This document shows positions 11,957 to 23,167 of a stretch of DNA of 64,000 nt, one piece after another. Under the pieces are notes generated by a model. It had not been told where the DNA came from, ran no database searches, and was given only the letters and a program-made list of their open reading frames with translations. A program made the position numbers and the translations under genes. The DNA comes from Apricaphanius iberus (Eukaryota; Chordata; Actinopteri; Cyprinodontiformes; Aphaniidae), in the NCBI GenBank assembly GCA_028564705.1, contig JAPXFQ010002109.1, positions 1 to 64,000 of the forward strand, read 5' to 3'. The number at the start of each line of letters is the position of its first letter. Positions within the stretch are counted from its first letter, which is position 1.

Positions 11957-12178
11957 TGCAATTCAGAATATGGACTCCTGTGGTGAAAAATCAAGGGGAG
12001 AGCCAGTCTTTCCTGTGGATGCTCTGGTTTCAATTAGATGCTGTGATATACAATGAGATAGACAGCCTGTGGGGAAAACATTGTATCTCATGGGAAAAGT
12101 TTGCATAGATGAAGGTGGAACACATTATTCTCACAGGTTTCAGGGTAGAACAGAAATCACCAGAGGCAAGATGGAACA
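11957..12178 (+). pseudogene. Degenerate V-segment relic (Vb)
   Basis: Across shifting frames the sequence reads like a V segment: T-P-V-V-K-N-Q-G-E-S, then in another frame S-L-S-C-G-C-S-G-F, a decayed Y-T-M-x-x-R-Q framework 2, and a framework 3 remnant from 'ttctcacaggtttcaggg' to 'gaaatcaccagaggcaa' (Y-S-Q-x-F-x-G ... I-T-R-G). Stops and frameshifts abound, and the CDR3 end and recombination signal are absent. It is the better preserved sister of the relic at 57-270. Confidence 0.55.
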
Positions 12179-12780
12179 ATAAAATGATTCTTCTATTCTA
12201 TTCTAACAGCAATAGCATGCTATATCTTCAAAGAATCAATCTTAAAATTAACCAATAAAAAATACAATACATTTCACTTTCCAGCCTAAGTGTGTCTGAT
12301 TCAATACTATATAAATCAGAAGGATTATTTTTCTTTAAAGCCAATTTCTAAGGAAACTAAATGTTTTTTCTTTTTTTAAGATTTCATGGCCACAGTGACC
12401 TTCATTAGAGTGGACAGTACAGAAATGGGGAGAAGAGTAGGAGAGAGACATTTGGCAAATATCTTACGCTGGGAGTCAAACCCAGAACAACCGCTTTAAA
12501 GGCTAAGGTCTCTGAACATGGAACGCCCATCATGACCATTGCACAATGCGACGCCTCAAAACTTGAAAATCTATACATTCAACAATTAATAATTATTATA
12601 ATTTATAAATCATTAATAGAAAATAATCTATCATTAAGATGATGATGATCAGTTATGTGAAAACTGATCTCAAGTGATTGAGTTTCTGAGAAAAAAAATT
12701 CTTCCAAGAAAAAACAAAAAAATATTTAACTGTTAAATGAATTGTGTTTTCATCACTAACCTGGGGTTTGAATCCCCCCA
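12179..12780. other. Intergenic, nothing recognised
   Basis: AT-rich spacer with no gene and no clear transposon ends. A C-run (12776-12790) precedes the V6 promoter box. Confidence 0.4.
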
Positions 12781-12804
12781 CCCCCTGCCCCACAGGAGGA
12801 GTCG

Positions 12805-12812
12805 ATGCAAAG
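12805..12812 (+). promoter_or_regulatory. Octamer-like V promoter motif of V6
   Basis: ATGCAAAG after GGAGGAGTCG, 80 bases before the V6 start codon; nearly identical to the V1 arrangement. Confidence 0.6.
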
Positions 12813-12884
12813 CTTAGTCATTTCCAGCTCTCTTTATATGACTGGAGCAAGGCTGTTAGAGAGCAAAAATCACTCTGACACATA

Positions 12885-13320
12885 ATGGACAACCGATCTT
12901 GTCTGCTGCTTTTTATCTTTTTCACAGGTGAGAAAAGGCTGAGAGAAGTTTAGTCTCCCATTGTGAAACTGTTTTCTAACATACTTACTATAGTTTATCT
13001 GTGTGACATAACAGGTGTTTACTGTCAGACTTTGACACAATCTGCACCCGTGGTTAAAAGACCAGAAGAGACACACAGGCTGACCTGTACAGCTTCTGGA
13101 TTCTCATTCAGCGGCTCCTGGATGGCCTGGATCAGGCAGGCTCCTGGAAAAGGACTTGAGTGGCTTGCTTATATCAGTAACACAGGTGGGAACACTTATT
13201 ACTCTCGGTCAGTCCAGGGACGATTTACCATCTCCAGAGACAACAACAAACTGCAGGTGTATCTGCAGATGAACAGCCTGAGAACAGAAGATTCGGCTCT
13301 CTATTATTGTGCTCGAGAGT
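12885..13320 (+). CDS. V6, VH-like variable segment
   Basis: Leader exon 12885-12927 ([10 protein letters not shown]), intron 12928-13014, V exon 13015-13320, phase 1. Framework 1 is Q-T-L-T-Q-S-A-P with Cys in L-T-C-T-A-S-G-F, framework 2 [16 protein letters not shown]2 Y-I-S-N-T-G-G-N-T, framework 3 [10 protein letters not shown], end L-Y-Y-C-A-R. The signal is CACTGTG 13321-13327 (one mismatch to CACAGTG), a 23-base spacer and ACAGAAACC 13351-13359. It is intact, closest in style to V1. Confidence 0.92.
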
Positions 13321-13359
13321 CACTGTGACTGAAGTTGTTGTAGCAGTTGTACAGAAACC

Positions 13360-14332
13360 TCAGGCTCCCTCAGAGTTGTCTAGTGGATGCTTTTTCTTTT
13401 CTCTGTGAGGCCTATGAAAACAGTCATACACATATTATCAATTATTTTATTCTTAAAATTATCATATGCTTAAAATATTGTGACATGAATAAATGACACA
13501 TTACTAAACCAAATATTTTTCCTCTTCTGTTGTCTCATTAAGCTTCTTGCATTCTTTCAGCAAAATATATTTGTGATATTTTTGAGAAAGGCTCCAGAAC
13601 AAAGAATAACAATTTTCTGAGGAGATTCTGAAATGAACCAAACTTAATCATTTGCTTTTAGATTTATCAATTTCTAATTCATTTGACTCATTTACGCATT
13701 TTTTATTAAATATGAAATAGATTTTTAAACTTTTTATATATATTGTTTTAGAATTTATTCTGAACAAAATTTTATAACCACTTAAGTTATATATTTCCTA
13801 CATTTTTGAATAATCCTTCTAAACTTAACCTATACAAACAAATGGTCCCATTATTTCATCTGATGCTTGTTATTTTATATTTGTAAAGGTTTAAAAATTA
13901 CCATTAAGTAATTACTTGAGTAAATTTTTTGGATATTCTACTTACTATGGGTAAATTCACTAAATGTACAGCAAACATATTTAAACCAAAAATTCGCCAG
14001 TCATTGACACACCTACAGTTTATAAAGGAGACCAACTGTTACTACACAAGCTTTCTGTAATTTGTCTGAAGAGTAAAAACATAGTAAACTATGAATTATC
14101 ACTGAATGTACTTTTTACCTTGTTCTAAGATATAATTATTCATTACCTTAATTCATTTGTGTAATCATTTTTTCAAGTTAGTCTTTAAAATACCATAATT
14201 TGCCCATAACCTTATATTTATGTATGTCTGAGGATGTCATTTTAAAATATTAGATCAGTTGCTACTCAGTACTCAAGTGGCATATGTAGCAAATATTTTT
14301 TTTTTACTTTTAAATAAGTAATTTTTTGTACG

Positions 14333-14376
<44 letters not shown>

Positions 14377-14595
14377 TATATACTGTATATATATATATTC
14401 ATGATGATGTCTCAAAATGAATGGGTCTTCATTGGTCTCATTTTTTGGTTTCTAAAACATTTATTTTTGTAAACTTTAAGAAATTGTTTTACATTTCCAC
14501 ATTTGTGTACAATCCAAGTTTCCCTTTTTCCTGTAAGGAAATTCCCAAAATAAAATATATTTCCTTTGGAGACTGCAAATATTTTAAACATGATT
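13360..14595. other. Intergenic; AT microsatellite
   Basis: Very AT-rich spacer. A TA dinucleotide tract lies at 14336-14398. No gene is recognised. Confidence 0.55.
14336..14398. repeat. TA dinucleotide microsatellite
   Basis: About thirty TA units with two short interruptions. Confidence 0.95.
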
Positions 14596-14842
14596 ACACC
14601 CGACTGTGGCTCAGGAGTTGGGTGTTTGCCTTGTAAATCGGAAGGTTGCCGTTTCAAGCCCCGGCTCTGACGGTCTCAGTCATTGTGTCCTTGGGCAAGT
14701 CACTTCACCCGTTGCCTGCTGGTGGTGGCCCATCATCAGTGTGTAATTGTGTGTGTGAATGGATGGATGACTGAATGTAGTGTTAAGTGCTTTGGGGTCT
14801 GTAGGAACTGAGTAAAGTGCTATACAAATGCAGGCCATTTAC
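14596..14842 (+). mobile_element. tRNA-derived SINE
   Basis: The head carries tRNA-like promoter boxes (A-box-like 'tggctcaggagttgg', B-box-like 'ggttgccgtttcaagcc'), followed by a body ending '...agtgctatacaaatgcaggccattta'. The same tail recurs at 15965-16070, 44690-44805 and, reversed, 18178-18235; a reversed head piece lies at 16895-16940. The multiplicity marks it as a SINE and not a tRNA gene. Confidence 0.75.
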
Positions 14843-15351
14843 CATGATATATGGCATGGTGTATTTTGTGCTACTGCCTTACATCAATTTAGAGATTTAC
14901 TTTCATTTGAAGAAATGCAAAATTTTACACTCTCTTTGAATATGTAAAAAAAAAGTTTTATTCCCTTCAGCTCAGAAAACATAGTTAAAGAGAGGAATTA
15001 TGAATTATGAAGGAATTTTGAATTATCTAATATTTGAGGAACAACCCATTAACATGCAATCACTTGGATAGATATTGCTTATGGCAAGGATTTATTTGTA
15101 AAATTAAATGGGTATAACATTTTAAATCAGAGAAGTCCTTTATAGTTGTAGGTGAGAACAGGTGCTTTAAATGGAAGCACCCACTCTAAGACCAATCAAT
15201 TCTTTCAAATAGTCTGTCCTAAACAACTAATGTCACACAGTTGAAAAAAAACGAAAAAAAAAAAAAACAGCAGCTCCTTTAAAATTAACACTTGCATTAC
15301 TCCTAATCCACCACAGGGGACGCTCTCGTACAGCTAATGATACACAGTGAT

Positions 15352-16106
15352 TATAAAAAGTTTTCAGACTCCTTTATATTTTCACTATGTTTCATTGTAG
15401 CCATTTGCTAATTTCTAGAGAGTTAATTTTATTTCTCATTAAGTACACTCAGCTCCCCTTTCTTGACAGAAAAAACAGAAATAAAGATTTTTTTTGCAAA
15501 TTTGTTAAAAAAAAAGGAAAACCGCAATATCACATGGACATAAGTATTCAAACACTTTGTAGTAACACTCATATTTAATTTGCATGCTGTCTATTTCTTC
15601 TGATCCTCCCCAAGATGGTTCTGCTCCTCCTTGAGATGGTTCTGCTCCTCCTTGAGATGGTTCTGCTCCTTCATTGGAGTCCAGCTGTCCAGCTTTTAAA
15701 TAAACCGATTAGAATTGATTAGGGAAGGCAATCACCTCTCTATACATGACCTTACAGCTCACAGTGCAAGTCAGAGAAAATGAGAATCATGAGTTTAAAG
15801 AAACTGCCCAAGGAACTCAGAGACAGAATAGAGGAAAGGCACAGATCTGGCCAAGGTTCGAAAATAATTTCTGCAGCACTCAAGGTTCCTGAGAGTGGCC
15901 TCCATAATCCTCAAATGGAAGAAGTTTGGGACAGCCAAGACTCTTCTTAGACCTGGCCGGTCAACCAAGTGTGTTAATGTGTGTGTGGATGGGTCAATGA
16001 CTGAATGTAGTGTAAAGCTCTTTGTGGTCCTCTGACTGAAAAAGCGCTATACACAGGCAGGCCCTTACCAAACTGAGCAATCGTGGGGGAGGAGCTTTGG
16101 TGAGAG
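15352..16106 (+). mobile_element. Tc1-like transposon relic split by a SINE fragment
   Basis: The left part carries the untranslated region ('aaagttttcagactcc', 'ataagtattcaaacactt') and three ~24-base tandem units at 15605-15668. From about 15790 the sequence encodes the start of a Tc1-family transposase: L-P-K-E-L-R-D-R and, in a shifted frame, S-A-A-L-K-V-P, the helix-turn-helix DNA-binding part. At about 15962 the reading is broken by a SINE tail (to about 16070) and then resumes ('accaaactgagcaatcg'). The catalytic DDE domain is absent. This is a dead, 3'-truncated copy. Confidence 0.75.
15962..16070 (+). mobile_element. SINE 3' fragment inside the Tc1-like relic
   Basis: Matches the tail of the SINE at 14596-14842 ('gactgaatgtagtgtaaag', 'aaaaagcgctata'). 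It interrupts the transposase coding stretch between R-P-G-R-S-like and K-L-S-N-like codons. Confidence 0.7.
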
Positions 16107-17500
16107 AGCAGTGGCGCTCACAGAAATTTTTCATAGGAGAGGCCAGATGGGGCCACTTACATTTCTGAGGTGGCACCAAAACTGTAAACCATATTTTTTT
16201 TATTCTTCTGTTGTAGTAAACCGGCCTTTAGAACACTATCATACAGACTTAAGGAAACTCCTACTGATATACTTTGGTTTATTGTGTTATAGTTAATGTA
16301 CTAATTATATAATGTGCATAGAATAATAACACATTACATTTAACATTTATAGTTGTACAACAATTCTGTTAGGTCAGAGCTGGCAAAAGGCATAAGGGAA
16401 CTAAGCGCTTCCTTATGGTTAGAAAAGGTGAATATTATTCCATTTGATTTAGTTTTGTTTCAGTGATGATTATATTAAAAATGTCAAGTGTTTAAATGTT
16501 TGTGCAGTAACTAGGCAGGTTTCTTTGTAACTATTTTTTTAAAATGAATATTCTAATCTATTTCTATATCTACCAACAACTTTAATGTTGTTGGTATCTC
16601 TATTCACTAATTTATCATTATCATTATCATTAATAACAAGCCCCTCTCATAAATATCGATTATTGCTGTAATAATGGCCTATAGTTATTTCTATTCAGAC
16701 TAATAAAACTCGACTACTAATAAACACGAATCACAAAGCTTTAAGTGATTATGTCATGATTTGTAATTCAACGATGCTGTGTCTGTTTATCTTCTCCATC
16801 CTATGGGAAGCAGGGAGGGAGGGAGGTGCGAGAGGGCTGGCTGCGATTGAGGGTCTGGAGAAGCTTACATGCCTATCTGTGCATTAGGGATGAAATTCCC
16901 TTCAGATTACAAGGCAAACACCCTGAGCCACAGCCGCCCCTAAAAAATGTTACTTTTTTTTTTTACTTTAGCAAATGGCTAATGAAACAAAGAGTAAAAA
17001 TGCAATATGGTCTGAATACTTCCCGAGTCCACTGTAGATATAATTTTCAAATTAGACCATTAAATCATTAAATTTGATTCATTCCACAGTTTTTACCTGA
17101 ATTAATGTACTTGAATTTACTATATTTCTTCCCTCTTGACCTATTTATATGTTCTATGCATGATGTAAATATTTATTTTTCATAAATTTTTCTCTGTAAA
17201 AAATGTTTGTTTCTGTTCTGTGTCCTGTTCTGTTTGTACATCTGTTTTTGCTGCTGTTACAACCAAATTTCCCCTTGCGGGACAATTAAAGGATTATTCT
17301 TTACTATTCTATTCTATATTATTCTATAGAAAAGCCAAATGGCATACAACCAACATCTTTCTGTCTGGCTGCATTTGTGGAAAGAGGTTCATTCTCATTC
17401 TCAGTGACTGTCTGTCTTGCTGATAGTGAGCTATCTACATTGTAAACTGCATAAACTTGTTACCAGAATAAGATTTTATTTCATTGTTTGCTTTCATTTT
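16107..17500. other. Intergenic; reversed SINE head fragment
   Basis: AT-rich spacer. A reversed tRNA-like SINE head piece lies at about 16895-16940. No gene is recognised. Confidence 0.45.
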
Positions 17501-17532
17501 AAACAATGTCATTTTTTTCTGTTTTTTGTCAG

Positions 17533-17857
17533 GTTCTAACAGCCAGGTTTTGGAAAACATTCCTTACATCTCATTTGTGGAAAAAGAAATTCAATAAGTT
17601 CTCAATCTTTCTTGCAGAGGATATAGATTTGATTTCAGTCAGTATGGAATGCACTGGATCAGACAACCAGCAGGAAAAACCTTTGGAATGGATGGTTGTT
17701 ATAAGGTTTGTTGCCAATAAAATGGTTTATGGCAGCATTGATGATGGATGTGCAGTTTATAAATCACCAAAGATAACAGCAAAAGCTTTGTGTATCTAAA
17801 GCTGTCCTACATCAACGCAGGATGAGTCTGGTGTGTGTTTCTGTGCCATGAGATACA
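17533..17857 (+). pseudogene. V7, VH-like pseudogene
   Basis: After an acceptor ending 17532 it reads G-S-N-S-Q-V-L-E-N-I-P. A frame change then leads to a recognisable stretch around 17640-17690 in two frames (Y-G-M-H-W-I-R-Q-P-A-G-K followed by a shifted L-E-W-M). The end keeps S-V-P-like/C-A-M near 17843. The signal is TACAGTG at 17858-17864, a 23-base spacer and ACAAAAACT at 17888-17896. Frameshifts and the lost first Cys make it non-coding, although the recombination signal is nearly intact. It is the sister of V17 at 57620. Confidence 0.8.
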
Positions 17858-17899
17858 TACAGTGGTTAATGTGAACATAGAAACTCTACAAAAACTCAC

Positions 17900-18480
17900 A
17901 CACAAACACAGACAAACACAAGAACACAGAGCTCAACAGATGTGGCTTATGCTTTCCTGTTTGCTTACTCTCCATGATTAGGTATTTCAACAGACATTTT
18001 TCTGTTGCTAATCTTCCACGAAAGCCTATAGTAATATCAACAACCTAAAATAGTCACCTGGAGAATATATATATTCCCACCAGTATATATTGTGAACTTT
18101 AATTAAAGTGGTAAGTATAAAACATGTATATAAAATGTTTTTCATTGGAAAAAAAAGAAAAAAAATCAGATTCAAATAGTAAATGGCCTGCATTTGTTAT
18201 GTGTTTTTTCAGTCAGAGGACCACAATGCACTTCACAATACATTACATACTGATTATGGTAGGCTATACATAATAATAATAAAATAAATTACTGAATCGT
18301 GAATAGCTTTAATTTTTTTAGAACTTGGAGCAGCAGGACCTGTCTTTGTCTCAAGTAAGGTGAAATTGATTAACATTATCACCTCCTTCTTTCAGTCAAT
18401 GTAAATCCTGTGGTTTGTTTGTCATGGTGAGCTCACACAGTTTAAAAGAGGATCAAATGTTCTCCTTGCGACTGCAGGAA
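17900..18480. other. Spacer before V8 with a reversed SINE tail
   Basis: A reversed SINE tail lies at 18178-18235 ('aaatggcctgcatttg', 'tcagtcagaggaccac'). No clear octamer is seen before V8. Confidence 0.45.
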
Positions 18481-18482
18481 CC

Positions 18483-18894
18483 ATGTTCTCCATGACTTTG
18501 TTGTTGCTGCTTTTAGTTGCTGCATCAAGTAAGTTTTCTACATTATTCACGATCATCTGTCAATACCCTGTTTAATAATGTATTTTAATAAATCGTTTGT
18601 TGCAGGTTTAAAAGGTGAGCAACTGAACCAGCCACCCTCTGTGACTGTACAAGCTGGGGAACGTCTGAGCCTCACCTGTCAGGTCTCTTATTCTTTAAAT
18701 AGCTATTACACACACTGGATCAGACAGCCTGCAGGAAAAGGACTGGAATGGATAAGTAGAGACACAGATCTCAACAGTTTGTTAAAAAAAGTGTTTAGTG
18801 TCAAGTTGGACTCCTCCAACAGTAGAGTGACTCTGTATGGACAGAATATGCAGCCAGAAGACACTGCTGTGTATTACTGTGCAAGGCAGAGAGG
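18483..18894 (+). CDS. V8, VH-like variable segment (E-Q-L-x-Q-P family)
   Basis: Leader exon 18483-18528 (M-F-S-M-T followed by six Leu), intron 18529-18605, V exon 18606-18894, phase 1. The domain starts G-E-Q-L-N-Q-P-P-S-V-T-V with Cys in L-T-C-Q-V-S-Y-S, framework 2 W-I-R-Q-P-A-G-K-G-L-E-W-I, framework 3 with N-S-R-V-T-L-Y-G-Q-N, end V-Y-Y-C-A-R. This is a second heavy chain-like family, shared with V16, V18, V19 and V20. The signal is CACAGTG 18895-18901, a 23-base spacer and ACAAAAAAC 18925-18933. It is intact. Confidence 0.92.
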
Positions 18895-18933
18895 CACAGT
18901 GACACAAACTACCTCTAAAGCTGAACAAAAAAC

Positions 18934-21300
18934 CCCAAAGATGTTTTTGCAAATAACCACAAGGGGGCCTCGGACCATTGATCCTACCAGGAAAACAGAT
19001 TTCTGTATCTTCGTTTCTATTTCTCTATAATTGTATTTTTTTACAGACACAATTATGTATATTGTACTTCTATCGAACATTTTTGAGAAATTTGTTATGT
19101 TTGAGAGAAATACTAATGAAAGCAGAATTTCCTACTAGTGGACATAAAATACTCATTAACACCATTAAGAATGGGTTTTCACATTTTCATACAGTGAGAT
19201 AAATTATTCAAAAGCCTGTTAAAGTTCTAATTGGTGTAAAATAAATGACTAGTTATTATGATAAACGTAACATTTTTTTTTCTATATTCACCCTTTTACT
19301 CTCTGATCTCTGTAGGGAGGTATTATCTTCCTTCAAGCCTGTGTAGAAATAATGGAGTGAAACAAAGATTCCTCCCTTTATCTTTCTGCTCGACAAGCCA
19401 GGAAGCACGGAGGGCCATGGTCAAGTGTGAAGCATGAGCGGGGAGGTAGGAAGAGGTGGGATGCGCAGTCACGGCTTAGCCAGCTCAAACTAATACGCCA
19501 CGGGACCACTGAGCTCCATAGAGCCTCTCTTTACCTCTGGTAAAGGGAAAAATCATGATGTCTCTTCTCCGCCATCCACCAGAGGTAAAGGGAGGCTTTG
19601 TGGAGCACAGCGGCTCAATACCAAATCAGTTTGAGCTGTTGGCTCATGCTGCCTAAAGCCAGAGCTGCTGCAGAGGGAGACAGGATGGGTCGAGCCTCTG
19701 ATTGGTAACGCTAACAGAGGCCAATGTTCAAAACACCCCCCATAGCTCTCCCGCTGTAGGCTGCTGTAAGTCCAGTCTCTTTGTTTTAATTACTTCCACG
19801 TTTTTTTATTTAAACCATCTCTCCGTTATGGTCCTCCATAGTGCGATATGCGGATTCTTGTTTCTCTGTTTCTCTAAGCGGTGTGCTTGTTGCACACAAG
19901 ATGCACATTCCAGCTCGCCACAGGGTGGGGCGAGTGTGTCAGAAATGGAGAGCGTTTTTGTGAGACTATGACTATGATGTAGACAATGTAAAAGATGTAC
20001 CACTCTCAGCCAGTCACAAAATTCAGATGCAATACCACACAATGGCCATGAGTGGCAGCACTTAGACGCTTTTAGATCAAAAAATGTAAAGTTTACCCGA
20101 AAATGTAAAAAAATACACAGAAATTGCGGGGGTGTCAATGATTGACAGTCCCTCAGTGTTAGGTTTTAATCTGTAACTCTTTGGATCTTATGTGAATCTT
20201 CACAAGATCAAAGATTTTCTTACTTATTTAGAAGAATAATTATGAGTAACTGTATTCTGTTACAGTTACTATTTTTAAACATGGTATTCAGAATACAGTT
20301 ACTTCCGTAATACAATTGAAATACTTGTGTGTGTTCTACTTTTTACCTGAAAGATGAATACAAATTTAGGAAAATGTGTGCATTGGTGTTGTATAGACTC
20401 TCCCATAGTACCCCTAAACAGCATGCTGCCGAAACCATTGATATCCTATGGCCAAAACACTCCCGAGAATCAAACACAAGTGTAAACATGAGTGGCCAGG
20501 TATGGATTCAGACCAGGTGCTGGGGGGTTTGTAGCCACAACCGCAGCCAAATAAAACTACTAGCAGTGAAGAAAATGATGCATTCACATCCTGGAAATTC
20601 AAGCAAATTTTCACTCTAGAAAAGGAGTGGGGACGAAACCTGACGTATAATCTTTATCTAACAGTTAACCTGGAAGCTGCGTCCAACAGTGTTGTACCTT
20701 AACTCGCTCACTTTTGTCTGATGAATATTATTATAGACTGACTCATTCCGTTTATGACCACCACTCTCGCAGTTCATTTTTTTTCAAGTGATGCTAGAAT
20801 TCTTACATTTTTGTGTAAACTTTGCTGGCGGGTCTCAAGAAACTCCGCACATCAACAATGTCAAAAGCAAACTTCAAACATAAAGCATCCGACTGGGCAG
20901 CCTTACAAGGTATGTAAAGTCACTACAAAATGAACAGACTGCAACGATGTACAAAAACAAAATAAAATCCTCTACCACTCAAAAACAGATAACATGGTAC
21001 AGTAGCAGCAGCTCTGCTGTCTTTATCTTCCAGCAGTGTTGGTAAAGTGTTGGTTTTGGTTGTATCTGACATGTTAGCTCAGTTATATGTTTTTATGAGG
21101 GGTTTCCCGATAATTATGGCTACAAGGATAAAAGCTTTGTATTTGGAGTGCAACAAATGTCAATTTACAATACTTGGTATATGTATAACAGAAAATTGCA
21201 AAAAGCCTTATTTGCTGTGGCTGCAAAACAGCTAAACTTCATTTCAAATGACTAAATATAAAATCTAATAAAATGTAAAGAGATATTACTTCTAAAAACC
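18934..21300. other. Intergenic; hairpin-type transposon and inverted repeats
   Basis: No gene. It contains a palindromic element at 19474-19650 and a perfect 15-base inverted repeat (20245-20259 with 20289-20303) of a kind seen in fish DNA-transposon remnants. The GC content at 19.4-20.1 kb is higher than the surroundings, suggesting a mobile origin. Open frames here lack recognisable domains. Confidence 0.5.
19474..19650. mobile_element. Palindromic MITE-like element
   Basis: The left arm ('agctcaaact', 'gagctcca', 'tttacctctggt') and right arm ('accagaggtaaa', 'tggagcac', 'agtttgagct') are inverted copies of about 70 bases around a short centre near 19558. The long hairpin with no coding sequence fits a non-autonomous foldback/MITE transposon. 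Confidence 0.65.
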
Positions 21301-21304
21301 AGTC

Positions 21305-21386
21305 TATAGGTACAGGTGCTACAAACTGACCTGTACCGCCCCTGGATTAACATTCACAGATTATGCAATGTACTGGATCAGACAGT
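21305..21386 (+). pseudogene. V9, V-segment fragment cut by a LINE
   Basis: An 82-base piece reading K-L-T-C-T-A-P-G-L-T-F-T-D-Y-A-M-Y-W-I-R-Q, the framework 1 Cys through framework 2 of the V1 family, in one open frame. It stops abruptly at the LINE fragment starting about 21387. Leader, framework 3 and recombination signal are gone. The reading frame of the piece itself is clean, so the loss may be fairly recent. Confidence 0.8.
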
Positions 21387-21600
21387 CAATAACACCTCTC
21401 CCCCTTTCTTTGATGCCTATCCATTCTAAATATATTGTAGCCTTGTAATGTTACCAGTGCTTGTGCAGAAGAGGGTTTGAGCCAAGTTTCTGAAAGTCCC
21501 ATGAAATCTATATTTGAATTAATGAGAAGATGCTCCAATTGTTCCCTCTTAGGGGCCATACAGCGTATATTCAGATGGCCACCTAGATAAAAATATGTGA
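21387..21600 (-). mobile_element. LINE endonuclease fragment
   Basis: The minus-strand frame reads L-N-I-R-C-M-A-P-K-R-E-Q-L-E, then I-D-F-M-G-L-S-E-T-W-L and G-Y-N-I-F-R-M-D-R, the N-terminal part of the apurinic endonuclease of a non-LTR retrotransposon (the N and the S-E-T-W-L site). Only the first ~70 residues remain. It abuts the V9 fragment. Confidence 0.75.
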
Positions 21601-21761
21601 ACTCAATATTTAATCTAAAATTGATCTTTATTTCTATAATCTGGTTTGCAGACAAAAGTAATTTAATAGACCCTTTTATAAAACACTGGGCAGTTTTACT
21701 TTAAATTTAACAACCATGTATACTGTACATGTTAGTGTTAAATGTAAACATAGCTGTACAT

Positions 21762-22302
21762 TAGCAGTGTCAAACTCATTTTGGGCCACATCAAGCTTTG
21801 ATGAATATTCTTAAAGGGCCGGTTGTAACAGAAAGCATTGATAAAAACTGTAACAAAGTGTTAAAATCAGCCTCCGCGTTCCAAAAGTATGTCTTAATAT
21901 TTTATAATACTGAACAACTTTGCATTCAATTCACTTTTATTTATATAGCACCAATTCACAACAAATGTGATCTCAAGGCACTTTACAACAAAATTCATTT
22001 CAATACATTTACACAAACATTCCAATCAGTTAAAAGCGGTCAAGCGGACAAGCGGTCATCTGCCATCACCGTCTGGGGGTCTGAGAAGACAGAGAAGAGA
22101 CAGCATGGATAATGCTCGGTGACTTTGAGCATCATCTGATTTAACATAACCTAACCCTGGGACTGTTCAAATAAACACTGATTTTATTTTCCTGACAAAA
22201 CTGTATTGGGGTGCACAAACATAGAACTTAATTGTTCTCTCTTTAGGGTCCTCTAAAGTTAAGAGGGCCACATTAATGGAGGGCCGGAGTTTGACATGTG
22301 TG
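21762..22302. mobile_element. hAT-like MITE with 8-bp target duplication
   Basis: The left end TAGCAGTGTCAAACTC and right end, read inverted, CACACATGTCAAACTC form the terminal inverted repeats. CTGTACAT flanks both sides (21754-21761 and 22303-22310), the 8-base duplication typical of hAT transposons. The element is 541 bases with no transposase and contains a second repeat fragment at about 21925-22025. The related locus at 5890-6195 lacks it. Confidence 0.8.
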
Positions 22303-22385
22303 CTGTACATGAATCATAGCAACATAAAGTAGAATTTTTGACAACACATTCATCTTAATAATAAATAATCATGTAAAATGCTAAA

Positions 22386-23150
22386 CCTTTCTCTTTGAGT
22401 TTCTTTTAGAAACTTGTGAGTAGAAAAGCATAGAATGCATCTTCCTGTAAGCAGCATCTCCAACCTGCCTCTATCTATTTATCAGTGTTTAAAAATTGTC
22501 CACTTTGCAAATGTTACTGTTTATATATATTTTTTCTTCAATAACTGATGACTGCTTCTCTGAGCTCAAGAAAACAAAATCTAAAATTTAATCAAAAATT
22601 AATCTGTACTAATCCAAGGATGTGTGTTCTTTGGTTATTTTTATGTATTATATGTTTTATTTTAATTCAAGTCTAATATTTTGGGGAACAAGCCTTGAAT
22701 TTCAGTAGGTGTCTATACTTCATTGAACCACTGTTGATAAAAAGTATACTTTAAGTAGAGTATGTCAGACGTTTGAAAGAATGAAGCCACTAAAGCTCAA
22801 TCACCCCCTTCTCCTACTTCCACAAAAAGATGGCACATCTTGTCCTTAAGGGAAACTCATCAGGTGCTGAAAAAAAATAGACAAAAGAAACTGTTTAAAG
22901 ATTTTTATTAACACTTGAGATTTGTTGCCCAGTCTTTTTAAATACATTACAAGTTTGACATAATTTGACGTAATGGACATAAAATATAGATAAAACAGGG
23001 GTGCTGTTCTTATTTATACAGTGCTGTGTGTCATTCTATATCAGATCTATACAAAGACTTCCTTATATAAAAACACTCTCATCGACTCGCATGCAGTTAG
23101 AGACAAAAACAAAAGGTTCTAAGCATTCTTCAGACTTCCGTCTTAAGATC
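22386..23150. other. Intergenic, nothing recognised
   Basis: AT-rich spacer upstream of V10, with no gene or clear repeat recognised. Confidence 0.4.
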
Positions 23151-23167
23151 TACAATTTCATCACAAA

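Noticed and set aside
14596..14670. Possible tRNA gene
   Set aside because: The tRNA-like boxes belong to a SINE whose body and tail recur several times in the window; no full cloverleaf was confirmed.
15605..15668. Three ~24-base direct repeats as a CRISPR-like array
   Set aside because: They are adjacent tandem units without spacers, in the untranslated part of a Tc1-like element in a vertebrate genome.
17506..17799. 97-residue open frame as a gene
   Set aside because: It is V7 read partly out of frame: framework 2 appears in two different frames, showing a frameshifted pseudogene.
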